Below, one piece after another: positions 16,298-24,601 of a stretch of 64,000 bases of DNA. A model generated the notes under the pieces. That model ran no database searches. It had not been told where the DNA came from and saw nothing but the letters and a program-made list of their open reading frames with translations. Within the stretch, counting starts at the first letter, position 1. The number at the start of each line of letters is the position of its first letter. A program made the translations under genes and the position numbers. The stretch comes from Amycolatopsis eburnea (GTDB lineage Bacteria; Actinomycetota; Actinomycetes; Mycobacteriales; Pseudonocardiaceae). Location: contig NZ_RSEC01000063.1 of assembly GCF_003937945.1 (NCBI RefSeq), positions 124,001 to 188,000 of the forward strand. Reading direction: 5' to 3'.

Positions 16298-17104
16298 TCA
16301 GCCCTCGCCCCCGGAGACCGGGACGTCGATCTCGGTGTGCCGGGTGGCGAGGGTGCGCGCGAGGTCGGCGAGCTTGACGTTGAGGTCCTGGGACGTCCGC
16401 CGCAGCACGTCGAAGGCTTCGTCGGCGGTGATGCCGCGGCGCTGCATCAGGATGCCCTTCGCCTGGCCGATCACGTCGCGGCTGTCGATCGCGCGGCGCA
16501 GGTGCTCGGCCTCCAGCTCGGCCGAGGCGAGCGCTTCGGTGTGGGCGAGCGCCAGCGAGGCGTGCGTGGCCAGGAGGAGCGCGGTGTCGATGGCCTGGCT
16601 GTCGAACGCCCCCGGCGTGCGCGAATAGATGTTGAGCGCTCCCGACTGGCGCGGCGGGCGGGCGTCGGGGAGCAGCGCCGTCGCCAGCACCGAGTGGTAG
16701 CCGTGCCCGGCGGCGGCCGGGCCGAACGACGGCCAGCGCGGGTCGTGGCCCACGTCCTGCGACCAGCCGACCGCCGGGCCGTCCGGGCGGGCCGATTCCA
16801 CGCACGGTCCTTCGCCGTGCTCGTACTGCAGCCGGTCGAGCTCCAGTGCGACGGGATCGGTCTCGACCGGGGTGTGGAACCGGCCGTCGGTGTCGCGCAG
16901 GGTGACGCTGACCAGGTCGGCGTCCGGGATGATCGCGACCGCCGCGCCGACGACGAGCTTGAGCACGCCGCCGACCGTCGGCGTCACGTCGAGCAGCGTC
17001 CGCGTGAGGTCGGCGAACTGCCCCGCCAAGGGGCCCGGCGCCGGCGCGCCGTCCTGTCCGAACCAGGCCCGGTCCCGGGCCCATTCCTCTTCACTGACGC
17101 TCAT
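16298..17104 (-). CDS. GAF-ANTAR RNA-binding regulator
   Basis: A 268-residue protein: GAF sensor domain (about 40-190, with EHGEGPCVESARPDGP typical of actinobacterial GAF-ANTAR proteins) and a C-terminal ANTAR domain (about 200-255, RDVIGQAKGILMQRRGITA, then AFDVLRRTSQDLN). ANTAR domains bind paired hairpins in nascent RNA and prevent termination. AGGA precedes the ATG. No cognate paired-hexaloop RNA was recognised nearby. A paralogue lies at 22285-23016. Confidence 0.85.
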   Translation of the reverse strand: MSVSEEEWARDRAWFGQDGAPAPGPLAGQFADLTRTLLDVTPTVGGVLKLVVGAAVAIIPDADLVSVTLRDTDGRFHTPVETDPVALELDRLQYEHGEGPCVESARPDGPAVGWSQDVGHDPRWPSFGPAAAGHGYHSVLATALLPDARPPRQSGALNIYSRTPGAFDSQAIDTALLLATHASLALAHTEALASAELEAEHLRRAIDSRDVIGQAKGILMQRRGITADEAFDVLRRTSQDLNVKLADLARTLATRHTEIDVPVSGGEG

Positions 17105-17140
17105 CGGTCCTCACTGTGTCCGTGGTCTTGACGGACCCAT

Positions 17141-17683
17141 TCAACCCGATGCCGGTGCGTTCTCGCCGTGCCCCGGCCGCACCAGCGCGTTCCTGGCGCG
17201 GTCGACGAATCCCGGCCCGGGCCAGAGCCGTTCGCCCGGCTGCACCCGGTCGGCCAGGTCCGGGTGGGGCAGCGTCGCGGTGGTTTCCCGGGTTTCCAGG
17301 ACCACCCGGCCCAGCTCGGCCCGCCGTTCGGGGGAACAGCGGCGGCGCACCTCGGTCACGGCCGCGGGTCCTTCGCCGCGGACGTGCCGCCGCACCGCGC
17401 GGATGAGCCCGCCCAGCAGCCGCTCGAACCGGGTCTCCTGCGGTCCTGCGCCCTCCAGCTGCCGCATCAGCCGGTCCGCTTCCGCGAGGTCGCCGTCGCC
17501 GTCGAGAAAGTGTTCTTCGGCGACGGCGTGCCGGACCAGCTCCGCGATCAGGTGGTCCGAGAGGTCCTTGCGGTTCTCCGGGCTGCCCTGGCCGAGTTCG
17601 AGCTCGGTGCAGAGCCGGTCGAGCTCCCGGTGGTCACCGGCGAGGACGATCGTCAGGTCGGTTGCGGGCTGGCTGCCGTTCAT
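17141..17683 (-). CDS. hemerythrin-domain (HHE) protein
   Basis: A 180-residue protein with an HHE four-helix bundle in the first 110 residues: GDHRELDRL (His18), RHAVAEEHFL (His52, Glu56, His58) and RAVRRHVRGEG are the expected di-iron ligands. Such proteins sense or bind O2, NO or peroxide, or store iron. The C-terminal 60 residues are variable. AGGAG precedes the ATG. It is divergent from the CYTH-CHAD gene, each with its own SigF-type promoter. Confidence 0.85.
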   Translation of the reverse strand: MNGSQPATDLTIVLAGDHRELDRLCTELELGQGSPENRKDLSDHLIAELVRHAVAEEHFLDGDGDLAEADRLMRQLEGAGPQETRFERLLGGLIRAVRRHVRGEGPAAVTEVRRRCSPERRAELGRVVLETRETTATLPHPDLADRVQPGERLWPGPGFVDRARNALVRPGHGENAPASG

Positions 17684-17718
17684 GCACGCTCCTGGTCCGG
17701 GCTCGGATTTCGGGACGG

Positions 17719-17743
17719 ATACCCGCTGCTCGGGCGGCGAATC
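17719..17743 (-). promoter_or_regulatory. SigF-type promoter of the hemerythrin gene
   Basis: Minus strand: GATT, 15 bases, GGGTAT. It is two bases from the divergent promoter on the other strand. Confidence 0.65.
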
Positions 17744-17745
17744 CC

Positions 17746-17771
17746 GTGTCGGCGGGCAGCGTGCCGGGTAT
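17746..17771 (+). promoter_or_regulatory. SigF-type promoter of the CYTH-CHAD gene
   Basis: GTGT, 16 bases, GGGTAT, 35 bases before the ATG. Confidence 0.65.
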
Positions 17772-17806
17772 GCAAACCAGGAGGACCGGGCCCAGGGAGG
17801 ACGACC

Positions 17807-19297
17807 ATGGCAGCGCCGACGTCGGTGATCGAGCGCGAACGCAAGTACGAAGTCGCGGCGGGCACCGGGGTGCCCCGGCTGATCGGCGTGGCGGGCGTCG
17901 CGGCGCAGGACGATCCCGTCGAGCAGGTCCTCGACGCGTCCTACTACGACACCGCGACCTTCCGGCTCGCGGCGGCCGGCATCACGCTGCGCCGGCGCGT
18001 CGGCGGGCACGACGCGGGCTGGCACCTCAAGCTGCCGGTGTCGGCCGACGAGCGGCAGGAGCTGCAGCTCCCGCTGGGCGGGGACGTCCACAAGGTGCCG
18101 GGCCGGTTCCGGCGCCTGGTGCGCGCGTACACGCTGGGGGAGAAGCTGGTGCCGATCGCGCACCTGCGCACCGACCGGTTCGCCCACCGGCTGGCGGCCG
18201 CCGACGGCCGCACGATCGCGACCCTCACCGACGACCACGTGACCGGCGAGGCGGGCGGGGAGACCGCGCGGCTCGACGAGTGGCGCGAGCTGGAGCTGGA
18301 GCTCGACCCGGACGCCGAACCGGGGCTGCTCGAGGAGTTCGACCGCGCGCTGACCGAGGCCGGCGCTTCGGCCTCACCGTGGTCGTCCAAGCTCCGCCGC
18401 CTGGTCGGCGACCGCGTCCCGGCGCCGCCGCGCTCCGGCAAGAAGCCGTCGGCGGGCGACGTCGTGGTGGCGTCGCTGCGCGAGCACGCGGCCCGGTTGC
18501 GCCGGGCGGACGTCGGCGTGCGGCTCGACGTCGACGACTCCGTGCACCAGATGCGCGTCGCGGCCCGGAAGCTGCGGAGCACGCTTCGCACGTTCGGGCC
18601 GGTGCTCGGCAAGGAGAAGACCGCCGGCCTGGCCGCCGAGCTGCAGTGGCTCGGGCAGCAGCTCGCTCCGGCGAGGGACGCCGAAGTCGCCGAAGAGAGG
18701 CTGCGCGCGCAGCTCGACGAGCTGCCTCCGGAGCTGGTGTTCGGGCCGCTGCGCCAGTTCCTCACCCGCCACTTCGCCCGCGAAGCGGAAGAGACGCGCA
18801 CCCGGGTGATGGAGGCGTTGACCGGCAAGCGCTACCTCGCGCTGCTGCGCGACCTCGACGCCGTGATCACGAACCCGCCGTCGACCGCGAAGGCGGGGAA
18901 GCGGGCGAAGACCGGTCTGCGCAAGCCGCTGCGCAAGGCGGCGAAGAAGCTGGCCCGCGCCGAGGCGGCGACCCACGGCTTGGCGGGCGAAGAGCTGGAG
19001 CACGCGCTGCACGACGTCCGGAAGAAGGCGAAGCGGGCGCGGTACGCCGCCGACACCGTGAAGCCGGTGTCGGGCAAGAAGGTGCGGAAGTGGCGCCGGA
19101 ACGTCAAGGCGGTCCAGCAGACGCTCGGCGCGCACCAGGACACCGTGGTCGGCCGGGAAGTCCTGCGCCGCCTGGCCATCGCCGGGCACGGCGAGGGGCA
19201 GAACACCTTCACGTTCGGCCTGCTGCACGCCCGCGACGCCGAGCGGGCGGAGCGGCTGCGGAAGCGGTTCGCGAAGGAGTGGCGCCGGCTGGGGTGA
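17807..19297 (+). CDS. CYTH and CHAD domain protein
   Basis: A 496-residue protein. The CYTH domain (about 5-200) begins with ERERKYE, the ExExK signature at 9-13 that binds triphosphate with divalent metal. The CHAD domain (about 220-490) has two His-containing repeats, HQMRVAARKLRSTLR (His247) and LHDVRKKAKRARYA. CHAD binds polyphosphate, so the protein may process or attach to polyphosphate granules; inorganic triphosphatase activity is the main alternative. GGGAGG precedes the ATG. A palindrome of family A follows the gene. Confidence 0.88.
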   Translation: MAAPTSVIERERKYEVAAGTGVPRLIGVAGVAAQDDPVEQVLDASYYDTATFRLAAAGITLRRRVGGHDAGWHLKLPVSADERQELQLPLGGDVHKVPGRFRRLVRAYTLGEKLVPIAHLRTDRFAHRLAAADGRTIATLTDDHVTGEAGGETARLDEWRELELELDPDAEPGLLEEFDRALTEAGASASPWSSKLRRLVGDRVPAPPRSGKKPSAGDVVVASLREHAARLRRADVGVRLDVDDSVHQMRVAARKLRSTLRTFGPVLGKEKTAGLAAELQWLGQQLAPARDAEVAEERLRAQLDELPPELVFGPLRQFLTRHFAREAEETRTRVMEALTGKRYLALLRDLDAVITNPPSTAKAGKRAKTGLRKPLRKAAKKLARAEAATHGLAGEELEHALHDVRKKAKRARYAADTVKPVSGKKVRKWRRNVKAVQQTLGAHQDTVVGREVLRRLAIAGHGEGQNTFTFGLLHARDAERAERLRKRFAKEWRRLG

Positions 19298-19351
19298 CGC
19301 CGAGCTGGGCTGCCCCGATTTGCCGGAGGTCACGCACGCCGGCGCCGCGGT

Positions 19352-19404
19352 GTCTTGAATGGGTCATTCAGGACCTCCGAAGACCTGAATGACCCATTCA
19401 AGAC
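19352..19404. repeat. interspersed palindrome, family A (copy 2)
   Basis: Same layout as 2251-2303 but with compensating changes (GGGTCATT pairing with AATGACCC), which shows selection for the hairpin. It separates the convergent CYTH-CHAD and sigma-factor genes. Confidence 0.88.
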
Positions 19405-19429
19405 CTCGGCCAGGAGGCTGCGCTGCCGG

Positions 19430-20221
19430 CTAGCCCTCTCCGGTCAGCTTGCCGCGCAGCTGCTCGAGGGTCTGCGACAGCAGCCGCGAGACGTGCATCT
19501 GGGAGATGCCGACGCGGTCGGCGATCTGGGTCTGGGTCAGTCCGCCGAAGAACCGCATCACGAGGATCGCGCGCTCGCGCTTGGGCAGTTCCTGCAGCAG
19601 CGGCTGGAGGGCCTCGTGGTTCTCCACCATGGCCATCTCGTGGTCCGGCTCCCCCATGGTGTCCGCCAGCGACAGCGCCTCGGCGTCGTCGTGCACCGGC
19701 TTGTCGACCGACAGCGCCTGGTAGGCGTTGCCCGCCATCAGGCCTTCGCGGACTTCGTCGACGTCCAGGTTGAGGTGCTCGGCCAGCTCCGTCGGCGTCG
19801 GTGCGCGGCCGAGGCGCTGCGAAAGCGTCGCCGAACCCTGGCTCAGCGACAGGTGCAGCTCCTTGAGCCGGCGGGGGACGCGCACCGACCAGCCGGTGTC
19901 GCGGAAGTGCCGCCGGACCTCGCCCATGATCGTCGGCACGGCGAAGGACAGGAAGTCGTGGCCCCGGCCGGGGTCGAACCGGTCGACCGCGTTGATCAGG
20001 CCGATCCGCGCCACCTGGACCAGGTCTTCCCGGGGCTCGCCGCGGCCGGAGAACCGCGTCGCGATGTGCTCCGCGAGCGGCAGCAGCTCGGTCACCAGCT
20101 TGCTCCGGACGGCTTCCCGCCGCGGGTCGTCGGCGTCGAGCTCGCCCAGCTCCTCGAACAGCGGTTCGCAGTGGGCGTACTCGTCCGGGCGGTGGAGGAC
20201 GGTTTTGCGCTCGCCGCTCAC
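19430..20221 (-). CDS. SigB/SigF/SigG-family RNA polymerase sigma factor
   Basis: A 263-residue group 3 sigma factor. Region 2 has LVQVARIGLINAVDRFDPGRG (in outline) and FLSFAVPTIMGEVRRHFRD; region 3 has PTELAEHLNLDVDEV; region 4 has the HTH LTQTQIADRVGISQMHVSRL. This subfamily directs general stress, osmotic and sporulation genes. The GTG at 20221 overlaps the stop of the anti-sigma gene (GTGA), so the two are co-translated. The promoter form this subfamily uses, GTTT-N15/16-GGGTA, is found throughout the surrounding 15 kb, including before this operon. Confidence 0.9.
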   Translation of the reverse strand: MSGERKTVLHRPDEYAHCEPLFEELGELDADDPRREAVRSKLVTELLPLAEHIATRFSGRGEPREDLVQVARIGLINAVDRFDPGRGHDFLSFAVPTIMGEVRRHFRDTGWSVRVPRRLKELHLSLSQGSATLSQRLGRAPTPTELAEHLNLDVDEVREGLMAGNAYQALSVDKPVHDDAEALSLADTMGEPDHEMAMVENHEALQPLLQELPKRERAILVMRFFGGLTQTQIADRVGISQMHVSRLLSQTLEQLRGKLTGEG

Positions 20222-20661
20222 GCGCTCGTTCCCGGGTTGAGCACCAGCTCGATCGTGACGATGCCCGCGCCTCCACCGGGAAGGATGTCGCAGTGCGCGG
20301 TCACCGAGCGGCTCAGCGTGGTGAGGACGTGCCAGCCGAACGTGCGGTCGCTCGGCGGGCGCGGGTCGGTCGAGCGGGTCGAGACGACGACGTGCAGGCC
20401 GTCGACGGCGAGCCGGAAGCGGCAGTGCAGCTGCGACCCCAGCTCGGCGAGCTGGACGAGCTGCGCGCACGCTTCGTCGACGGCCATCTTGGCGTCGGCG
20501 ATGGCGTCCAGCCCGAAGTCCGCGCGCGAGACGACGCCGTGCGTGAGCATGCGGACCAGGGGGATCTGCTCCGCCATGGCGGGGAGCCGCAGCTCGACGA
20601 GCTCGTCGAGCATCTCGTCGACGGTCGGTTTGCCGCCGAGCGAGCCACTTGTTTCTTCCAT
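20218..20661 (-). CDS. RsbW-like anti-sigma factor (serine kinase fold)
   Basis: A 147-residue GHKL ATPase-like protein. The N box reads DAKMAVDEACAQL, where the usual Asn is Gln; the G regions are FGWHVLTTL and GGGAGIVTIEL. It should hold the adjacent sigma factor inactive and phosphorylate a STAS antagonist. The ATG at 20661 lacks a ribosome site but lies 10 bases from a GGGTAG -10 box, so a nearly leaderless message is likely; upstream ATG and GTG codons in frame would fall inside the promoter. Gene order anti-sigma then sigma is standard. Confidence 0.8.
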   Translation of the reverse strand: MEETSGSLGGKPTVDEMLDELVELRLPAMAEQIPLVRMLTHGVVSRADFGLDAIADAKMAVDEACAQLVQLAELGSQLHCRFRLAVDGLHVVVSTRSTDPRPPSDRTFGWHVLTTLSRSVTAHCDILPGGGAGIVTIELVLNPGTSA

Positions 20662-20671
20662 GCCGGAGGTA

Positions 20672-20697
20672 CTACCCATCTGGGGGAACGCTGACAC
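20672..20697 (-). promoter_or_regulatory. SigF-type promoter of the anti-sigma/sigma operon
   Basis: Minus strand: GTGT, 16 bases, GGGTAG. This implies that the sigma factor transcribes its own operon. Confidence 0.65.
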
Positions 20698-20729
20698 TGG
20701 GGGTTCGGGCTGGTTCAGGGGGATCGGCG

Positions 20730-21059
20730 TCACCGGCCCAGCGCCCGTTCGAGTTCCTTCTTCGTCATCTTCGAACGGCCGTCGATGTTCTTCTTCTTGG
20801 CTTCGTTGTAGAGCTGGTCCTTCGTCGGCCCGCCGGGGCCCTTGCGGTTGCCCGACCGCTCGCCGCCGCGCTGCTGCGGGGACTTGTCCTTGACCGACGT
20901 CTTGCTCGCCGTCCGGGACTCGCCCGACTGCGCGCGGTTCTTGTTCACCGTCCGCGCGGCGATCTCCTTGGCCCGCCCGGTGCTCGCGCCCCGGTCCTCG
21001 GCCGAGTCCTTGATGTGCTCGTACTGCCGTTCTCGCTTGCCGCTCCACGACTGAGGCAT
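20730..21059 (-). CDS. small basic protein with SAP/Rho-N-like C-terminus
   Basis: A 109-residue, Lys/Arg-rich protein. The N-terminus MPQSWSGKRERQYEHIKDS and a middle rich in Gln, Ser and Lys look disordered; the C-terminal 30 residues end in GRSKMTKKELERALGR, a helix-extended-helix (SAP or Rho N-terminal-like) nucleic-acid-binding element. Nearly the same element ends the Ku protein at 23684. Relatives are annotated as plasmid stabilisation proteins without evidence. It has its own SigF-type promoter. Nucleoid protection under stress is inference. Confidence 0.75.
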   Translation of the reverse strand: MPQSWSGKRERQYEHIKDSAEDRGASTGRAKEIAARTVNKNRAQSGESRTASKTSVKDKSPQQRGGERSGNRKGPGGPTKDQLYNEAKKKNIDGRSKMTKKELERALGR

Positions 21060-21086
21060 GGCTGCTCCCTTCTTCCCGTGAGCGGG

Positions 21087-21111
21087 ATACCCGGACGATC
21101 ACCCGGTAAAC
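21087..21111 (-). promoter_or_regulatory. SigF-type promoter of the SAP-like protein gene
   Basis: Minus strand: GTTT, 15 bases, GGGTAT. Confidence 0.7.
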
Positions 21112-21125
21112 GTCGGTCCCCGGGT

Positions 21126-21151
21126 GGTTACCCACCGCATCGCCCGGGTAC
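21126..21151 (+). promoter_or_regulatory. SigF-type promoter of the F420 oxidoreductase gene
   Basis: GGTT, 16 bases, GGGTAC, 27 bases before the ATG. Confidence 0.6.
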
Positions 21152-21178
21152 GCGACGGGCTGACGAGAGGAGGCGCCG

Positions 21179-22141
21179 ATGCGGATCGGCTACACCCTGA
21201 TGACCGAGCAGACCGGGCCGAACGAACTGGTCCGGTTCGCCGCCGGTGCGGAGGCGGCCGGCTTCGACTTCGAGGTCATGAGCGACCACTACTCGCCGTG
21301 GCTCGAGGAGCAGGGGCACGCGCCCTACGCCTGGAGCGTGCTGGGCGCGGTCACCCAGAGCACCGAACGCGTCGAGCTGATGACGTACGTGACTTGCCCG
21401 ATCATGCGGTACCACCCGGCCGTGGTGGCGCAGAAGGCGGCGACCGTGCAGGCGCTCTCGGCCGGCCGGTTCACCCTCGGGCTCGGCGCCGGCGAAAACC
21501 TCAACGAGCACGTCGTGGGCCGCGGCTGGCCGCCGGCCAACGTCCGCCACGACATGCTGGCCGAGGCCGTGCAGATCATCGGCGGCCTGTTCGACGGCGG
21601 CCACTTCGACTACGAGGGCAAGCACTTCCGCGTCGACTCGGCGAAGCTGTGGGACCTGCCGGAGAAGCGGACGCCGGTCGCCGTCGCGGTGTCCGGCTCG
21701 CAGTCGGTGCGCCGGTTCGCCCCGGTCGCCGACGCGATGATCGCCGTCGAGCCGAAGGTGGAGCTGGCCCAGGAGTGGGACGCGACCCGGCTCGGGCCGC
21801 CGACCCGCAAGATCGCGCAGCTGCCGATCTCCTGGGGCACCGACCGCGACGCCGCGGTGAAGCGCGCGCACGAGCAGTTCCGCTGGTTCGCCGGCGGCTG
21901 GAAGGTCAACGCCGAGCTGCCGGGCCCGGCCGGGTTCGCCGGGGCGACGCAGTTCGTCCGCGAGGAGGACGTCGCGGGCTCGATCGCCTGCGGCCCCGAC
22001 GTGGAACCGATCGTCGAAGGCGTCCGCGAGTTCGAGAAGGCGGGCTTCACCGACGTCGCGCTCGTCCAGATCGGCGGCGACCAGCAGGAGGGCTTCCTGG
22101 ACTTCGCGGAGAAGGAGCTGCTTCCGGCGCTGCGGGGCTAG
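21179..22141 (+). CDS. F420-dependent LLM-class oxidoreductase (G6PDH-like group)
   Basis: A 320-residue luciferase-like (beta/alpha)8 protein. MRIGYTLMTEQTGPNELVRFA, MSDHYSPWLEEQGHAPYAW and LGLGAGENLNEHVVG are typical of the subgroup near F420-dependent glucose-6-phosphate dehydrogenase. It uses the deazaflavin F420 for hydride transfer; in stress settings such enzymes supply F420H2. GAGAGGAGG precedes the ATG. The substrate is not proven by these motifs. Confidence 0.85.
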   Translation: MRIGYTLMTEQTGPNELVRFAAGAEAAGFDFEVMSDHYSPWLEEQGHAPYAWSVLGAVTQSTERVELMTYVTCPIMRYHPAVVAQKAATVQALSAGRFTLGLGAGENLNEHVVGRGWPPANVRHDMLAEAVQIIGGLFDGGHFDYEGKHFRVDSAKLWDLPEKRTPVAVAVSGSQSVRRFAPVADAMIAVEPKVELAQEWDATRLGPPTRKIAQLPISWGTDRDAAVKRAHEQFRWFAGGWKVNAELPGPAGFAGATQFVREEDVAGSIACGPDVEPIVEGVREFEKAGFTDVALVQIGGDQQEGFLDFAEKELLPALRG

Positions 22142-22284
22142 CCGGAACCGCTCGTGCCCGCGCCGATCACGATGCAGTAATCTCGCGCTGGACCCGTTAA
22201 AGCGCTAGCGGCCCACTAGTGGCGCGCGCCCGGGTCCTCCCTGGTCTTGAGCGCCCTGAGCAACGGATGAGGGGCGTCACCAGG

Positions 22285-23016
22285 ATGACGGGCGGCCAGG
22301 AGCAGCTCACCGCACGGCTGGACGAAGTCACGGTCGCGATGGAGTCGCTGACCGCGATGCTGGACACCGAGCTCGACCTCGGCCAGATGCTGCAGGCGGT
22401 CTGCGACCACGTGGTGCACGTGGTGCCGGGAGCCGACATGGCGAGCATCACCCTCGTGCGCGACGGCGTCCCGGAGACGGTCGCCAGCACCGACCAGCGA
22501 GCGGTCAACTTCGACCGCGAGCAGTACCGCATCGGCGACGGCCCGTGCCTGCGCGCCGCCGAGACCGGCCAGCCGGTCCGGGTCGGCGTCGGCGCGGTGG
22601 GGGACCTGTGGCCGCAGTTCGTGACGTCGGCCGAGCAGCTGGGCGTGGCCAGTTTCCTGGCGGCGCCGCTGACGGTGGACGAGGACATGTCCGGCGCGGT
22701 CAACCTCTTCGGGTTCGGCGAGCACGGTTTCAGCGAGCTGGGCACGAAGATCCTGGAGCTGTACACGGCGACGGTGGTGTTCGGCCTGCGCAGCGCGCGG
22801 CGGTACTTCGCGGCTCGCGAGCTGGTCGACCAGCTCAACCGGGCGCTGGAGACGCGCGCGGTGATCGACCAGGCGAAGGGGATCCTGATGGCGGCGCACC
22901 GGATCACGGCGGAGGAAGCGTTCCAGCGGCTGGTGAAGCGGTCGCAGGACGGCAACCGCAAGCTGCACGAGGTGGCGGCGGAGTTCGTGGCGGCGGTGGT
23001 GACGACGACGGGCTGA
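22285..23016 (+). CDS. GAF-ANTAR RNA-binding regulator (second copy)
   Basis: A 243-residue protein (an ATG at 22267 would add 6 residues). GAF domain at about 30-175 with YRIGDGPCLRAAETGQPVR; ANTAR at about 185-240 with RAVIDQAKGILMAAHRITAEEAFQRLVKRSQ. No SigF-type promoter was found; upstream lie two short palindromes (AGCGCT and CCACTAGTGG, 22201-22222). Probably a transcription antiterminator with unknown RNA target. Confidence 0.82.
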   Translation: MTGGQEQLTARLDEVTVAMESLTAMLDTELDLGQMLQAVCDHVVHVVPGADMASITLVRDGVPETVASTDQRAVNFDREQYRIGDGPCLRAAETGQPVRVGVGAVGDLWPQFVTSAEQLGVASFLAAPLTVDEDMSGAVNLFGFGEHGFSELGTKILELYTATVVFGLRSARRYFAARELVDQLNRALETRAVIDQAKGILMAAHRITAEEAFQRLVKRSQDGNRKLHEVAAEFVAAVVTTTG

Positions 23017-23025
23017 CCGCGCTCC

Positions 23026-23235
23026 TCAGCCCGCCGGGACCTCGTCCGGCGGCGAGTCCGGTTCCGCCGCCGGCTCCTGGCGGCTGCGGCCGAGCTGGCA
23101 GGTCGTGCACACCAGGGTGCGGCCGAGCACCGTCCCGTCGTCCGCGACGACCTGCGCCACGTGCATCGTCGGGAAGCCGCAGACCTCGCAGGGGAGTGAG
23201 CCGTCGTCGCGGCTGATGCGGATCTGGGTGCCCAT
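23026..23235 (-). CDS. small zinc-ribbon-like protein
   Basis: A 69-residue protein. Cysteine pairs CEVC and CTTC, about 30 residues apart, form a probable zinc ribbon; the tail is acidic and proline-rich. The ATG at 23235 follows AGGAGG and fits better than longer starts. No family recognised. It converges tail-to-tail with the GAF-ANTAR gene, 9 bases apart. Confidence 0.65.
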   Translation of the reverse strand: MGTQIRISRDDGSLPCEVCGFPTMHVAQVVADDGTVLGRTLVCTTCQLGRSRQEPAAEPDSPPDEVPAG

Positions 23236-23353
23236 CCGGCCTCCTGGTGTGACGTAGGTCTCATCTACCTTGCCGTCTCCGGGAGCCGGACCGGGCGAAT
23301 TCACTCGTTCGGCGCAACGTTCGGTGTCTCCTGTCCCTCGTCCGGTGCCTCCT

Positions 23354-23379
23354 GTGTTTCAGGGAGTGATCCGGGGTAA
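23354..23379 (+). promoter_or_regulatory. SigF-type promoter of a small-protein gene
   Basis: GTGT, 16 bases, GGGTAA (GTTT with 14 bases is an alternative reading), 45 bases before the ATG. Confidence 0.6.
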
Positions 23380-23424
23380 CCGGCCGGCGAGGACGCACAG
23401 GCTATTGCCCGGAGGGGAGCGGAG

Positions 23425-23619
23425 ATGCGGGACAAGCGGAACGACCTGCGACCGGTGGCGGACCTGCTGCTGGAGGGTGGTGACTCCCCGGAGCAGGAGC
23501 GCACCCGGCACAAGGCGGCGCTGGCCGTCGCGGCCCAGGCCAAGGACCCCGAGGACTGCGCCCGGCTGCTGGAGATGCTCGGCCTGCACCGCGGGAGCCG
23601 GGCCAGCGAAGTGGCCTGA
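23425..23619 (+). CDS. 64-residue helical protein, function unknown
   Basis: A strong ribosome site (GGAGGGGAG) precedes the ATG. The protein is charged and largely helical (HKAALAVAAQAKDPEDCARLLEML) with no transmembrane segment. It has its own SigF-type promoter and lies just upstream of the Ku gene promoter. No family recognised. Confidence 0.6.
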   Translation: MRDKRNDLRPVADLLLEGGDSPEQERTRHKAALAVAAQAKDPEDCARLLEMLGLHRGSRASEVA

Positions 23620-23635
23620 CACGCCGTCACGCTGA

Positions 23636-23661
23636 GTTTCGGGCGGCCGCCGCACGGGTAT
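23636..23661 (+). promoter_or_regulatory. SigF-type promoter of the NHEJ operon
   Basis: GTTT, 16 bases, GGGTAT, 22 bases before the ku ATG, which has its own GAGGAGG site. Confidence 0.75.
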
Positions 23662-23683
23662 CGCTGCCGGTGAGGAGGTCGAG

Positions 23684-24601
23684 ATGGCGAGACCGGTGTG
23701 GAGCGGTGCGTTGAGCCTGGGGCTGGTCACCGTCCCCGTGGAGCTGTACCCCGCGGTGGCGGACCACACGATCCACTTCCACCAGTTCGAACGCGGCACG
23801 TCGGACCGGATCCGCAACCGCCGGGTCAACGAGCGGACCGGCGAGGAGGTCGGCCAGGACGAGATCGTCAAGGGCTACGACCTCGGCGGCGGCGACCACG
23901 TGCTCGTCGAGCCGGACGAGCTGGACGAGATCGCGCCCGAGCGATCCCGGCGGATCGACATCGAGCAGTTCGTCGAGCTCGACGACATCGACCCGTGGTT
24001 CTTCGACAAGACGTACTGGCTCAAGCCGGCGAAGGACGACTTCGCCAAGGCGTACGGCCTGCTCCTGCAGGCGATGGACCGCAGCGAGAAGGCCGGCGTC
24101 GCGAAGTTCGTGCTGCGCGGCAAGGAATACCTGGCGGCGGTCCGCGCCGGCGAAGGGGTCATGGTGCTCAACACCCTGCACTTCGTCGCGGACCTGCGGA
24201 AGCCGAAGGACGTCATGGGCAAGCTGCCCGAGCTGCCGAAGCCGCGGCCGAAGGAGCTCGACATGGCGCTCGCGCTGGTCGACGAGATGACGGCGCCGTG
24301 GCGGCCCGAGGACTACCGCGACGAGTACTCCGAGCGTGTCGAAGAGCTGATCAAGGCCAAGAAGGCGGGCAAGGAGATCACGCACGAGGAGGAGCCGGAG
24401 CCCTCGGCCGACGTCGTCGACCTCTTCGAGGCGCTGTCGCGCAGCGTGAAGAACCGCAAGGGCGGCGCCAAGAAGCCCGCGAAGAAGGACTTCACCGAAC
24501 TGTCCAAAGCGGACTTGGACAAGCTCGCGCGCGAGCAGGGCGTCAAGGGCCGGTCGAAGATGACGCGCGCCGAGCTGGAGAAGGCGCTGAAGGCGTCGTG
24601 A
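23684..24601 (+). CDS. ku: Ku, non-homologous end-joining DNA-end-binding protein
   Basis: A 305-residue bacterial Ku. MARPVWSGALSLGLVTVPVELY and FHQFERGTSDRIRNRRVNERTGEEV (quoted in outline) are the conserved opening; the Ku bridge/pillar core ends near 250. A basic linker (KKPAKKD) leads to a C-terminal SAP-like element, ADLDKLAREQGVKGRSKMTR, also seen in the small protein at 20730. Ku homodimers thread onto broken DNA ends and recruit LigD. The stop overlaps the next GTG by four bases, so the repair proteins are co-translated. Confidence 0.95.
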   Translation: MARPVWSGALSLGLVTVPVELYPAVADHTIHFHQFERGTSDRIRNRRVNERTGEEVGQDEIVKGYDLGGGDHVLVEPDELDEIAPERSRRIDIEQFVELDDIDPWFFDKTYWLKPAKDDFAKAYGLLLQAMDRSEKAGVAKFVLRGKEYLAAVRAGEGVMVLNTLHFVADLRKPKDVMGKLPELPKPRPKELDMALALVDEMTAPWRPEDYRDEYSERVEELIKAKKAGKEITHEEEPEPSADVVDLFEALSRSVKNRKGGAKKPAKKDFTELSKADLDKLAREQGVKGRSKMTRAELEKALKAS

